Positions 26,163-34,095 of a stretch of 64,000 bases of DNA are shown piece by piece. Source of the stretch: CAVUDO01 sp963740255. GTDB lineage: Bacteria; Actinomycetota; Actinomycetes; Mycobacteriales; Cryptosporangiaceae. The notes under the pieces were generated by a model. That model saw nothing but the letters and a program-made list of their open reading frames with translations. It made no database searches and was not told where the DNA came from. The translations under genes and the position numbers were made by a program. Numbering within the stretch: position 1 is the first letter of the stretch; every line of letters starts with the position of its first letter. Location of the stretch: contig CAVUDO010000002.1 in NCBI GenBank assembly GCA_963740255.1, forward strand, positions 2,170,001-2,234,000, read 5' to 3'.

Positions 26163-26798
26163 TCACTCGACTCCGCTGGCAGGCAGTAGGCCACCCTCGG
26201 GTGAACTCACGATCCGCCACGATCCGCCACGCCACGCGATTGCTTCCTGGTCCGTGAGCTTTACCAGTGGCATTTCCATTGGCCAGGAAGCCAGTATCCG
26301 CTCAAGCTTGGACCTCATGCGTTCGTCGTCCACGTGTGGAAGAATCCGAAAATCTAGAAATCCCGCACCTCTCGTGTCCATGAGGCCTGGCGCCAGCGCA
26401 CGGTCATCAAGATCGGCAATGTAGGAGATGTCGGGACAGAGCACAATCGCGCCGGCACTGACGCCCGCGTAAACGATGTCGAGACGGCGTACCAATTCCA
26501 AGAAATTGGTACGCTTCAGGTGCTGAAGAAGGAAGTATGTATTGCCTCCCGCGACCACAACGAGGTCGGCGCCACGAAGCGATTCTTCGACTCCCGCAGC
26601 GTCATTTATGGCGAGATCCAGTTCGCTGATGACAAATCCGTTGGAGATCAACCAATCCCGGTCTTTGTCGATCCACGGGGCACTGGCGTAGGCGCCGCCG
26701 GCAGTGGGGACAAAGACGGTCTGAAGTGCGCCGGGATCTCTTGGAAGGACACAAGACAGTCCACTGAGATGCTTCGAGGCGAGGAATGCTGTGTTCAT
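26163..26798 (-). CDS. peptidase E-like protein (S51 family)
   Basis: A 211-aa protein of the aspartyl-dipeptidase (S51) family. Visible are VFVPTAGGAYA, DLVVVAGGNTYFLLQHLK and the nucleophile motif GVSAGAIV (Ser114), with PHVDDERM further on. The family cleaves Asp-X dipeptides or acts as a cyanophycinase-like amidase. ATG 26798 is the likeliest start, though typical members have a few more N-terminal residues, so an upstream TTG/GTG is possible. Base composition is low-GC for this window, as in the convergent GntR gene. Confidence 0.78.
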   Translation of the reverse strand: MNTAFLASKHLSGLSCVLPRDPGALQTVFVPTAGGAYASAPWIDKDRDWLISNGFVISELDLAINDAAGVEESLRGADLVVVAGGNTYFLLQHLKRTNFLELVRRLDIVYAGVSAGAIVLCPDISYIADLDDRALAPGLMDTRGAGFLDFRILPHVDDERMRSKLERILASWPMEMPLVKLTDQEAIAWRGGSWRIVSSPEGGLLPASGVE

Positions 26799-26956
26799 GA
26801 CAAGTCGTAGCGTACAGATCTGATGTCGGCACGGCGCCAGCCTGCGTGCCTGCCTGGCTGTACGGAACGCCTGAGAAACGGGGTAGCGAGCGTAGGCGCT
26901 GGCCGGGAGGCTGGTCGGCGAACGATGTCGCATCGTGGATAGAGGTGGGAACAGAC

Positions 26957-29500
26957 GTGGGCGAGACGACGCCGCGGGTGCCGGAGCGGCCTTCGCTGGA
27001 CGGGCTGGAGGCGTTCTGGAGCCAGCGGTGGGAGCGCGACGGGACGTACCGCTTCGACCGGCCCGGCGACCGGGCGTCCGTGTTCTCCATCGACACCCCG
27101 CCGCCGACCGTCAGCGGCTCCCTGCACGTCGGGCACGTGTTCTCCTACACCCACACCGACATCGTCGCCCGCTATCAGCGGATGCGCGGCCGGCACGTGT
27201 TCTACCCGATGGGCTGGGACGACAACGGGCTGCCGACCGAGCGCCGGGTGCAGAACCACTACGGGGTGCGGTGTGAGCCTTCGCTGCCCTACGACCCCGC
27301 CTTCCAGCCGCCGACACCGATCGCCAGGAAGGGCGAGCGGCCGGTCGTGGACATCTCGCGGCGCAACTTCGTGGAGCTGTGCGAGCTGCTGACCGGCCAG
27401 GACGAGAGGGCGTTCGAGGAGCTCTGGCGCCGGCTCGGGCTGTCGGTGGACTGGACGATGACGTACACGACGATCGGCGAGCGGGCCCAGCGCGTCTCGC
27501 AGCAGTCGTTCCTGCGGCTGCTCGCTGCCGGGGAGGCGTACCAGGCTGAGGCGCCGACGCTGTGGGACGTGGGCTTCCGGACCGCCGTCGCGCAGGCCGA
27601 GCTGGAGGACCGCGAGCATGCCGGCGCCTGGCACCGCATCGCGTTCCACCGCCCCGACGGCACCCCACTCCCCATCGAGACCACCCGGCCCGAACTGCTC
27701 CCGGCGTGCGTCGCGCTGATCGCGCACCCGGACGACGAGCGGTACCAGCCGCTGCTGGGCACCACCGTCCGCTCGCCGGTATTCGGCGTCGAGGTTCCCG
27801 TGCTGGCCCATCCCGCGGCCGAGCCCGACCGCGGCACGGGCATCGCGATGTGCTGCACGTTCGGCGACCTGGCCGACGTCACGTGGTGGCGCGAGCTGAA
27901 GCTGCCGGCCCGGACGGTGGTCGGGCGGGACGGGCGCATCCTGCCCGACCCCCCGGCCGGGCTGGACGGCGCCGAGGGACGCAAGGCGTACGCCGAACTG
28001 GCCGGCGCCACCGTGCACACCGCGCGCGAGCGGGTGGTCGCGCTGCTGCGCGAGTCCGGCGACCTCGACGGCGAACCCGTGAAGACCGTCCGCCCGGTGA
28101 AGTTCTACGAGAAGGGCGACAAGCCGCTGGAGATCGTATCCAGCCGGCAGTGGTTCATCCGGTCCGTGGCACACCAGGACCTGCTGCTGCGCCGGGGTGA
28201 GGAGCTGCGGTGGCACCCGGCGTACATGAAGGCCCGGTACGACGACTGGGTGCGGGGGCTCAACGGCGACTGGCTGGTGAGCCGGCAGCGCTTCTTCGGC
28301 GTCCCGATCCCGCTCTGGTACCCGCTGGACGAGACCGGCGAGCCGCGGTACGACGCGCCGATCGTCCCCGACGCGCTGCCCGTCGACCCGTCCTCGGCCA
28401 CCCCGCCCGGCTACACCGCCGACCAGCGCGGACGCCCCGGCGGCTTCACCGGCGAGCCGGACGTGATGGACACCTGGGCCACCTCCTCGCTCACCCCGCA
28501 GATCGTCTGCGGCTGGGAGAGCGATCCGGAGCTGTACGCCCAGACCTTCCCGATGGACCTGCGTCCGCAGGGCCACGACATCATCCGCACCTGGCTGTTC
28601 GCGACCGTGCTCCGCGCCGAGCTGGACGCCGGGACGCTGCCGTGGCGGCACGCCTCCCTGTCCGGCTGGATCCTCGACCCCGACCGCAAGAAGATGAGCA
28701 AGTCCAAGGGGAACGTCGTCACGCCGATGGGACTGCTGGAGGAGTTCAGCTCGGACGCCGTGCGCTACTGGGCGGCGAGCGGGCGTCCCGGCACCGACAC
28801 GGCGTTCGACCAGGGGCAGATGAAGGTCGGCCGGCGGCTGGCCACCAAGCTGCTCAACGCCAGCCGGTTCGTGCTCGGCGTACCCGAGCCCGCCGCCGGC
28901 GCCGAGGTCACCGAGCCGCTGGACCGCGCGATGCTCGCCGCCCTGGACGAGGTGGTCCGGCAGGCGACCGAGGCACTGGACGACTTCGAGTACACCACCG
29001 CCCTCGGGCGCACCGAGCGGTTCTTCTGGTTCTTCTGCGACGACTACGTGGAGCTGGTCAAGCAGCGCGCGTACGAGGAGGCCGGGGCGGGCGCCGACTC
29101 GGCCCGGCTTGCCCTGCGGACGGCGCTGTCCACGCTGCTCCGACTGCTCGCGCCCTTCCTGCCGTACAGCACGGAGGAGGCGTGGTCGTGGTGGCACGAC
29201 GACTCGGTGCACACCGCGCCCTGGCCGACGCCGACCGGCACCGATCCCGGCGCGGCGGCCCTGGTGCCGCTGGCCAGCACGGTGATCGGCGCCGTCCGCA
29301 AGGCCAAGTCCGACGCGAAGCGCTCGATGCGCACACCCGTCGACACGGTGCGCGTCTCCGGCCCGGCCGCCCGCCTGGCCGCCGTCGAGAGCCTACGAGC
29401 CGACCTCCGGGCCGCCGGCGCCATCGATGATCTCCAGCTCGTGCCGTCCACCGCCGAGGATCTCCACATCGAGGTCACTCTCGGCTCCAGTCAGCCGTGA
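26957..29500 (+). CDS. valS: valine--tRNA ligase
   Basis: Class I aminoacyl-tRNA synthetase charging tRNA-Val, 847 aa. The HIGH-type motif is HVGH (57-60, in SGSLHVGHVFSYTHTD) and KMSKS is at 579-583 (DRKKMSKSKGNVVTP). The editing domain shows IETTRPELLPACVALIAHPDD and RGTGIAMCCTFGD. The anticodon-binding region is the C-terminal ~250 residues. GTG 26957 has GAGGTGG at 8-nt spacing; the open frame upstream to 26846 is not conserved in appearance. The archaeal-like type without the long C-terminal coiled coil. Confidence 0.94.
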   Translation: MGETTPRVPERPSLDGLEAFWSQRWERDGTYRFDRPGDRASVFSIDTPPPTVSGSLHVGHVFSYTHTDIVARYQRMRGRHVFYPMGWDDNGLPTERRVQNHYGVRCEPSLPYDPAFQPPTPIARKGERPVVDISRRNFVELCELLTGQDERAFEELWRRLGLSVDWTMTYTTIGERAQRVSQQSFLRLLAAGEAYQAEAPTLWDVGFRTAVAQAELEDREHAGAWHRIAFHRPDGTPLPIETTRPELLPACVALIAHPDDERYQPLLGTTVRSPVFGVEVPVLAHPAAEPDRGTGIAMCCTFGDLADVTWWRELKLPARTVVGRDGRILPDPPAGLDGAEGRKAYAELAGATVHTARERVVALLRESGDLDGEPVKTVRPVKFYEKGDKPLEIVSSRQWFIRSVAHQDLLLRRGEELRWHPAYMKARYDDWVRGLNGDWLVSRQRFFGVPIPLWYPLDETGEPRYDAPIVPDALPVDPSSATPPGYTADQRGRPGGFTGEPDVMDTWATSSLTPQIVCGWESDPELYAQTFPMDLRPQGHDIIRTWLFATVLRAELDAGTLPWRHASLSGWILDPDRKKMSKSKGNVVTPMGLLEEFSSDAVRYWAASGRPGTDTAFDQGQMKVGRRLATKLLNASRFVLGVPEPAAGAEVTEPLDRAMLAALDEVVRQATEALDDFEYTTALGRTERFFWFFCDDYVELVKQRAYEEAGAGADSARLALRTALSTLLRLLAPFLPYSTEEAWSWWHDDSVHTAPWPTPTGTDPGAAALVPLASTVIGAVRKAKSDAKRSMRTPVDTVRVSGPAARLAAVESLRADLRAAGAIDDLQLVPSTAEDLHIEVTLGSSQP

Positions 29501-29554
29501 ACTCGCCGTTAGGGAAGCACTCTTTACACCGCTGGTAGCTGCTTCGTGAGGCGA

Positions 29555-29568
29555 TAGCACAGGTGCTA
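29555..29568. promoter_or_regulatory. TAGCAC-AG-GTGCTA operator of the Phd-VapC module
   Basis: A perfect 6-bp inverted repeat with a 2-nt spacer, 12 nt upstream of the antitoxin ATG and overlapping a TACAGT -10-like hexamer (29567-29572). Phd/YefM antitoxins usually repress their own promoter through such dyads. Confidence 0.6.
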
Positions 29569-29579
29569 CAGTCGTCGTC

Positions 29580-29828
29580 ATGAACGAGGTCGGACTTCGG
29601 GAGATGCGACAGAACGCCAGCGATCTGGTGCGTCGCGCCCAGGCGGGCGAACGGGTGACCATCACCGTTTCCGGCCGGCCAGCAGCCGTTCTGGGTCCGG
29701 TCGGCCGGAGCGCATGGCGACCTTGGGACGACCTCGCCGGCATCTTCGCCGAACCTGCCGACGACGACTGGGCATCCGACCGCGACCTGCTCGACGACTC
29801 TCTCACCGACCCCTGGATCACGCGTTGA
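29580..29828 (+). CDS. Phd/YefM family antitoxin
   Basis: An 82-aa antitoxin with the Phd/YefM N-terminal DNA-binding fold (VGLREMRQNASDLVRRAQAGERVTITVSGRPAAVL) and a Trp/Asp-rich C-terminal segment that would wrap the toxin. It overlaps the PIN toxin start by 3 nt (TTGA). The dyad at 29555-29568 is a likely autoregulatory site. Confidence 0.9.
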   Translation: MNEVGLREMRQNASDLVRRAQAGERVTITVSGRPAAVLGPVGRSAWRPWDDLAGIFAEPADDDWASDRDLLDDSLTDPWITR

Positions 29829-30208
29829 GCCGTGGCATCCTCGACACCAGCGTCCTGATCGCCACCGACATCGCTCCCCTCCCCGGCGAGCTTGCCGTCA
29901 GCGTCGTCAGCATCGCCGAGTTGCACTTCGGCGTCCTGGTCGCCAAGAGTCAGGACTCGCGGGCGACGCGACTGGTGCGGCTCAGCGCGATCCAGCGACG
30001 GTTCGACCCCCTACCTGTCGACGACGCCGTCGCCGACAGCTACGGCCGCCTCGCCGCCCGGATCGCGGAGATGGGCCGACGGCCACGAGGGCGGGTCATG
30101 GACCTGCTGATTGCCGCCACCGCACACGCGCACGACGCCACCTTGTACACGAGAAACCCTGGCGACTTCGCCGGGCTGGACGACCTCGTCACGGTCGTCC
30201 CCCTCTGA
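29825..30208 (+). CDS. vapC: VapC-like PIN-domain ribonuclease toxin
   Basis: A 127-aa PIN nuclease: GILDTSVLIATD (first Asp), VVSIAELHFGVL (Glu), RVMDLLIAATAHAHDATLYTRNPGDF (later acidic residues). The TTG start at 29825 overlaps the antitoxin stop, the same arrangement as the VapBC pair at 13609-14231. Members cleave tRNA or rRNA; the target here is unknown. Confidence 0.88.
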   Translation: MSRGILDTSVLIATDIAPLPGELAVSVVSIAELHFGVLVAKSQDSRATRLVRLSAIQRRFDPLPVDDAVADSYGRLAARIAEMGRRPRGRVMDLLIAATAHAHDATLYTRNPGDFAGLDDLVTVVPL

Positions 30209-30370
30209 TCGACCATGCGGCCGGCACTTGGGCTGACCAGGCGAGTCCCCGTCGGCACCTGCCACCTGCCCCGCTGGCGCGAGTTCAGCCCACGCCCCGC
30301 ATGTCGTCCGACGCCCACCTGCCGTCACGGCTCTGACCGGACCGCCACCTTGGACGAAGAAAGCTCATCG

Positions 30371-31225
30371 TCAGCCGTGGAACAGGACTGGGCCGGTGGG
30401 TGGTAGCGGGGGGGCCTCGCCGGCGTCGGCGGCCTTGGCGGCGAACGCGCGGAGGCCGGCGAGCTGGCGGTCGCCCAGCGAGAAGTCCAGCGCGCGGAAG
30501 TAGTGCGCGAGCGTCACGGCGTCGAAGACCTCCCAGCGTGCGGCGTCGGCGGCGACCTCGTCGATCTGGCGCAGGCACAGGTCGCGTGAGCGCAGGAACG
30601 CCTCGTGCACGTCCTTGACCAGGCCAGGGTGGTGCTCGGCGAACTCCCGCCGCACCGCCCACACCGCGAACACCATCGGCAGGCCGGACCACTCCCGCCA
30701 GGCCTCTCCGAGGTCGGTGACGGCGAGGCCCCGCGACGGCGCCTCGTAGGTGGCCCGCAGCGCCGGGTCGCCGATCAGCACGGCCGCCTCGGCTTCGAGC
30801 ATCATCGCGCCGAGGTCGGGCGGGCAGCGGAAGTAGTCCGGCGTCACGCCGTGGCGTTCGGCCAGCAGCATCCGGGCGAGCAGGACGCTGGTGCGGCTGG
30901 TGGAACCGAGCGCCACCCGGCGTCCGTCCAGCCCGCCGAGCGGGCGCTTGGCGACCAGGTTCACCGACAGCACCGGCCCGTCCGAGCCCACCGCCAGGTC
31001 GGGCAGCACGAGCAGGTCGTCGGCGTGCCGCAGGTACTCGACCAGGCTGATCGGGCCGATGTCCAGCTCGCCGCTGACGAGCGCCTCGCTGAGCCGGTCC
31101 GGGGTGTCCTTGGTCAGCTCGACGTCGAGCAGCGCGCCGGTGCGCACCAGGCCGTGGTAGATCGGCAGGCAGTTCAGGAACTGGATGTGGCCGACCCGCG
31201 GCCGCCTCGGAACGTCACTGTCCAC
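30371..31225 (-). CDS. mqnA: chorismate dehydratase
   Basis: First enzyme of the futalosine menaquinone pathway, turning chorismate into 3-enolpyruvylbenzoate. The 284-aa product is a periplasmic-binding-protein-like fold with VGHIQFLNCLPIYHGL at the N-terminus, DIGPISLVEYLRHADD, ALGSTSRTSVLLARMLL and LIGDPALRA. GTG 31225 is preferred to the ATG at 31261 because the family begins with VGHIQF-like residues within about ten positions. Confidence 0.92.
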   Translation of the reverse strand: MDSDVPRRPRVGHIQFLNCLPIYHGLVRTGALLDVELTKDTPDRLSEALVSGELDIGPISLVEYLRHADDLLVLPDLAVGSDGPVLSVNLVAKRPLGGLDGRRVALGSTSRTSVLLARMLLAERHGVTPDYFRCPPDLGAMMLEAEAAVLIGDPALRATYEAPSRGLAVTDLGEAWREWSGLPMVFAVWAVRREFAEHHPGLVKDVHEAFLRSRDLCLRQIDEVAADAARWEVFDAVTLAHYFRALDFSLGDRQLAGLRAFAAKAADAGEAPPLPPTGPVLFHG

Positions 31226-31303
31226 ACCCCCGAGCGTACGGCCGCCGGAGCGGACGGCCACTCGGAACGTGACAGATCAGGCACCGGCGGCGCTGCCGGT
31301 GGC

Positions 31304-31579
31304 TCACAGTTCGACGACGCTGCCCTGCTCGTCCACGGCGTCGGCCTCGTGGTCGTCGGCCCAGACGCCACCGGTGGCCAGGTACCGGAACCGGTGCCGG
31401 CCCGCCGGCAGGGTGAGCGAGACGCTGCGGGTGCCGTTGCGGCGCGGGACGAGGGTGTGCCGGCCCGGCTGCCAGCCGTTGAAGTCGCCGACGACGCTCA
31501 CGTCCCCGCCGGGGAGGTCGAGCGGCAGCGCGAACGTGACCTTGGTCTTGGTCTTGCCCACCGGCGTGCGCTTGAGCAC
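31304..31579 (-). CDS. isoamylase early-set / glycogen-binding (CBM48/AMPK-like) domain protein
   Basis: A 91-aa stand-alone domain. KVTFALP...GGDVSVVGDFNGWQPGRHTLVPRRNGTRSVSLTLPAGRHRFRYLATGGVW is the typical E-set carbohydrate-binding pattern (VVGDFNGW, HRFRYL). No catalytic part is attached. GTG 31579 has AGGAGG 7 nt upstream. It may bind glycogen-like polymers or serve as a regulatory partner; the function is inferred from the fold only. Confidence 0.82.
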   Translation of the reverse strand: MLKRTPVGKTKTKVTFALPLDLPGGDVSVVGDFNGWQPGRHTLVPRRNGTRSVSLTLPAGRHRFRYLATGGVWADDHEADAVDEQGSVVEL

Positions 31580-31890
31580 GGGTGTCCTCCTGGTGCCTGG
31601 AGTCTGCGGGGACGCGGCACGCCATCACGCCGTTGGGACAGCGGCCACCGCGCGATAGTAACCACAATTAAGGGCAAATACCCCAGGAGGCGCCAATCAT
31701 TTCATGATCGCCGCAATCTGGCATTTCCCCCCTATGCACGCGCATCGGCGTATCGTGGAGGTGCCGCGGGCCAGACCAACCTGCGGAAGTAGCGGCCCGA
31801 CCCTCCGGACGGTGGGTGCGGGCCGTCGCGCTGTGGGGAACACCGGTACGGCGCGGATCCCCGAGCAGACGGCGTGGGTCGCACCAGCGG
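31580..31890. other. 311-bp intergenic region, locally AT-rich, no gene seen
   Basis: Lies upstream of the glycogen-binding-domain gene. On the minus strand CTTAAT (31667-31672) with TTGGCG (31691-31696) at 18-nt spacing is a possible promoter for that gene. No RNA gene or conserved frame was recognised in the rest. Confidence 0.3.
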
Positions 31891-32178
31891 TCATGCTTTG
31901 ACCCAGCCCCGGCCGTCGCCGGTGTCGCGCTCCATGCGCACGGTCGGGCCGTCGGGCGTGAGCGAGAAGTAGACCCCGTCGCGCAGCAGCATGGACAGCG
32001 CCCGGCCGGTGATCGCGTCCAGGATGACCGGGGGACGGTCGGGGACGTGCCAGGTGATCGTGCGGTCGGTCTGGTCGACGGTGACCCGCAGTTCGACCTC
32101 GGCGCCGTTGCCGGCCGGGTGGTCGAAGCGGGCGCGGTACTCGTGGACGCCGGCCGTGTAGACGGGGTGGTCTGTCAT
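31891..32178 (-). CDS. hypothetical protein in WhiJ-like cluster
   Basis: A 95-aa protein of unknown function, starting MTDHPVYTAGVHEYRARFDHP and containing TITWHVPDRPPVILDAITGRALSMLLRDGVYFSLTPDGP. No TM helix or catalytic motif is evident. ATG 32178 has AAAGG at a normal distance. It follows the 81-aa gene by 11 nt as a two-gene operon, divergent from an XRE-DUF5753/DUF397 pair. The setting resembles actinomycete WhiJ-type clusters. Confidence 0.65.
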   Translation of the reverse strand: MTDHPVYTAGVHEYRARFDHPAGNGAEVELRVTVDQTDRTITWHVPDRPPVILDAITGRALSMLLRDGVYFSLTPDGPTVRMERDTGDGRGWVKA

Positions 32179-32189
32179 CGGTGCGCCTT

Positions 32190-32435
32190 TCAGAGGTGCG
32201 GCCGGGCGTCGGGGTCGGTCGGGCGGCCGTGCCCGTCGAGCAGGCCGGCCGCGTCGAGGACGTCCAGGGCCCGGCGTCGGAGCGTGCAGCCGCGGACGGG
32301 ACGACCGCTGCCGGTCCTGCCCTCGCGCCACGGCCACAGGCAGGCCGTGCAGGCGCGGCGGTTGGGACAGCGCCGGCGGCGGTGTGCTGCCGCGGTGCGG
32401 CGTGCGGCGCGGATCTCGTCGTCGTCAGGGGTCAT
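32190..32435 (-). CDS. small Cys/Arg-rich hypothetical protein in WhiJ-like cluster
   Basis: An 81-aa, strongly basic protein: RRTAAAHRRRRCPNRRACTACLWPW...GCTLRRRALDVLDAAGLLDGHGRP. Three clustered cysteines (C-x5-C-x2-C) plus a later Cys suggest a metal or nucleic-acid site, though this is not a known zinc finger. ATG 32435 has GAGAGGGA upstream. First gene of the minus-strand pair facing the XRE gene. Confidence 0.6.
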   Translation of the reverse strand: MTPDDDEIRAARRTAAAHRRRRCPNRRACTACLWPWREGRTGSGRPVRGCTLRRRALDVLDAAGLLDGHGRPTDPDARPHL

Positions 32436-32649
32436 CGTCGTCCCTCTCGTGCCGGCCGATCCGGCGGAAGCGCGGCAGCGGCGCCGGGGATGGTTCCTGC
32501 CGCTGCCGCGCTTCCGTTCCTGCACACCCACACCCGGGGCGAGAGCCGGACCAGGCGCGGGCGGGCGTGCCGGCCTCCGTCCTGACTGGTGACGGGGGCC
32601 ACACTCCGAGTGAACTACGAGGCGGACAGGAAATCAACCCTCTGAAATA

Positions 32650-32672
32650 AGTCCGCTCATTTTAGGCGGACT
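32650..32672. promoter_or_regulatory. AGTCCGC/GCGGACT inverted repeat in the divergent region
   Basis: Perfect 7-bp arms AGTCCGC and GCGGACT enclose a 9-nt AT-rich centre. The inner TCCGCTCA recurs at 32747-32754 in the second repeat, so both may be bound by the same regulator. Confidence 0.5.
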
Positions 32673-32705
32673 AGAATCGGGAGGTCTCGGTCGAGCGGGC
32701 GACAG

Positions 32706-32736
32706 TTGCGGCCACCTCGGTCTGGCCTGCTAAATT
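32706..32736 (+). promoter_or_regulatory. candidate promoter for the XRE-DUF5753 gene
   Basis: TTGCGG (32706-32711) and TAAATT (32731-32736) with a 19-nt spacer, about 38 nt upstream of the start codon. The -10 hexamer overlaps the left arm of the next inverted repeat. Confidence 0.45.
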
Positions 32737-32762
32737 TGCCGAGACATCCGCTCAGCAAATTT
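32732..32762. promoter_or_regulatory. AAATTTGC...GCAAATTT operator upstream of XRE
   Basis: Perfect 8-bp arms AAATTTGC and GCAAATTT with a 15-nt centre that itself pairs GAG/CTC. The right arm ends 11 nt before the ATG at 32774. Overlap with the -10 element argues for autorepression. Confidence 0.6.
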
Positions 32763-32773
32763 GGGGGTACGGG

Positions 32774-33676
32774 ATGTCGGACATGATCGGCTCGGCTCTC
32801 CTGCGGCGCTACATCGGCCGCCGGTTCACGGCCCTGCGCCTGCGGGCCGGGCTCACCCAGGATCAGGCAGCCAAGGCGCTCCAGCGCAGCCGCGCCACCC
32901 TGGGCCGGATCGAGGACGGCGACGACGGGGTCCGGTTCCGCGACAGCGACGTGAAGGCGATGCTGGAGCTGTTCGACGCCGCGCCGGAGGACGGCGAAGT
33001 CCTGCTGGCGCTCACCGCCGAGACCCGCAACGGCCGCCGCAAGTCCTGGTGGCACGACTACACCCAGACCGCCCTACCGGAGTGGTTCGGCCTGTACGTC
33101 TCCCTGGAAGACGGCGCCGAGACGATCCGCCAGTACCAGTCGGAACTCGTCCCCGGCCTCCTCCAGACCCGCGCCTACGCCGAGCAGGTCAACAGCGTGC
33201 CCGCCGGCTACGTCGATGCGGAGGAGACCCAGCGCCGCGTCAACGTCCGGCTGGAGCGTCAGTCGCTCCTGACCAGGCCACGCGCGCCCCATCTGAGCGT
33301 GATCCTGAACGAAGCCGTGCTCCACCGCCCGGTTGGGGGCACTGCGGTAACGGTGGAACAGTTCTCGCACCTGCTCGAGGCCACGCAACAGGCCAACGTC
33401 TCCGTCCGTGTCCTGCCGTGGTCGACCGGCGTACACGGCGGCATGGGAGCGAGCGCGTTCACGCTGCTCGACTTCCCGAAAGACCCTCACACCGGCGAAC
33501 TGCTGGAGCCACCACTGGCCTACGTCGACACGCTCACCGGTGCCATGTATCTCAACAAACCCGACGAAGTGAACGCTTATCGCCTCACCTGGGACGATCT
33601 GGGCGAACGAGCCCTCGACGAGTCGGCGTCGAGGAAGGCGATCACCGCAGCGTTGAAAGGAATCACTCATGCCTGA
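32774..33676 (+). CDS. XRE family regulator with DUF5753 domain
   Basis: A 300-aa regulator of the WhiJ/BldB-partner type. The helix-turn-helix spans about residues 12-70 (FTALRLRAGLTQDQAAKALQRSRATLGRIEDG). DUF5753 then fills the rest (WFGLYVSLEDGAETIRQYQSELVPGLLQTRAYAEQV, VILNEAVLHRPVGG, NVSVRVLPWSTGVHGGM, PLAYVDTLTGAMYL). Its stop overlaps the DUF397 gene. In Streptomyces such pairs control development or secondary metabolism; the target here is unknown but the palindromes upstream suggest autoregulation. Confidence 0.92.
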   Translation: MSDMIGSALLRRYIGRRFTALRLRAGLTQDQAAKALQRSRATLGRIEDGDDGVRFRDSDVKAMLELFDAAPEDGEVLLALTAETRNGRRKSWWHDYTQTALPEWFGLYVSLEDGAETIRQYQSELVPGLLQTRAYAEQVNSVPAGYVDAEETQRRVNVRLERQSLLTRPRAPHLSVILNEAVLHRPVGGTAVTVEQFSHLLEATQQANVSVRVLPWSTGVHGGMGASAFTLLDFPKDPHTGELLEPPLAYVDTLTGAMYLNKPDEVNAYRLTWDDLGERALDESASRKAITAALKGITHA

Positions 33677-33881
33677 TCTGAGTCGCGCCGTCTGGCGCAA
33701 GAGCACCCGCAGCAACAATGGAGGCGAGTGTGTCGAAGTAGCGACCAACCTACGCGACGAGCACGGCGTCGTCCTCGTCCGCGACAGCAAGAACCCCACC
33801 GGACCCGTCCTCACCTTCGCCCCCCACGAGTGGGCAGCGTTCCTCGGCGGCGTGCACGATGGCGAGTTCGACACGGTCTAG
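33669..33881 (+). CDS. DUF397 domain-containing protein
   Basis: A 70-aa complete DUF397 protein: AVWRKSTRSNNGGECVEVATNL, VLVRDSKNPTGPVLTFAPHEWAAFLGGVHDGEFD. It overlaps the XRE-DUF5753 stop by 8 nt, the standard pairing in actinomycetes, where the small protein is thought to modulate the regulator. Compare the truncated copy at 9737-9886. Confidence 0.93.
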   Translation: MPDLSRAVWRKSTRSNNGGECVEVATNLRDEHGVVLVRDSKNPTGPVLTFAPHEWAAFLGGVHDGEFDTV

Positions 33882-34095
33882 TTACGGCGGACCCGTCCAC
33901 CCACTGCCCGTGGGCATGATCGCGGGTAGTGGGGAACTCGGCGGCGGGTGTGCGGGCGCTCGGGTATCGTGGACTGCTTGTGCGCCCCGTCCCCGGGCGC
34001 ACCCCGTCGAAGCCGGGCGTCCCGGGGCGCGCAACGTGCGCGCCGGGCCTAGGGCAGTGGGCAATCCTCCAAGAACGCCGACGAGGAGCCGTGCT

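Noticed and set aside
26795..29212. 805-aa minus-strand frame opposite valS
   Set aside because: Antisense shadow; valS is unambiguous on the plus strand.
31580..31890. Possible tRNA or small RNA in the AT-rich gap
   Set aside because: No cloverleaf, anticodon arm or terminator could be assembled by eye.
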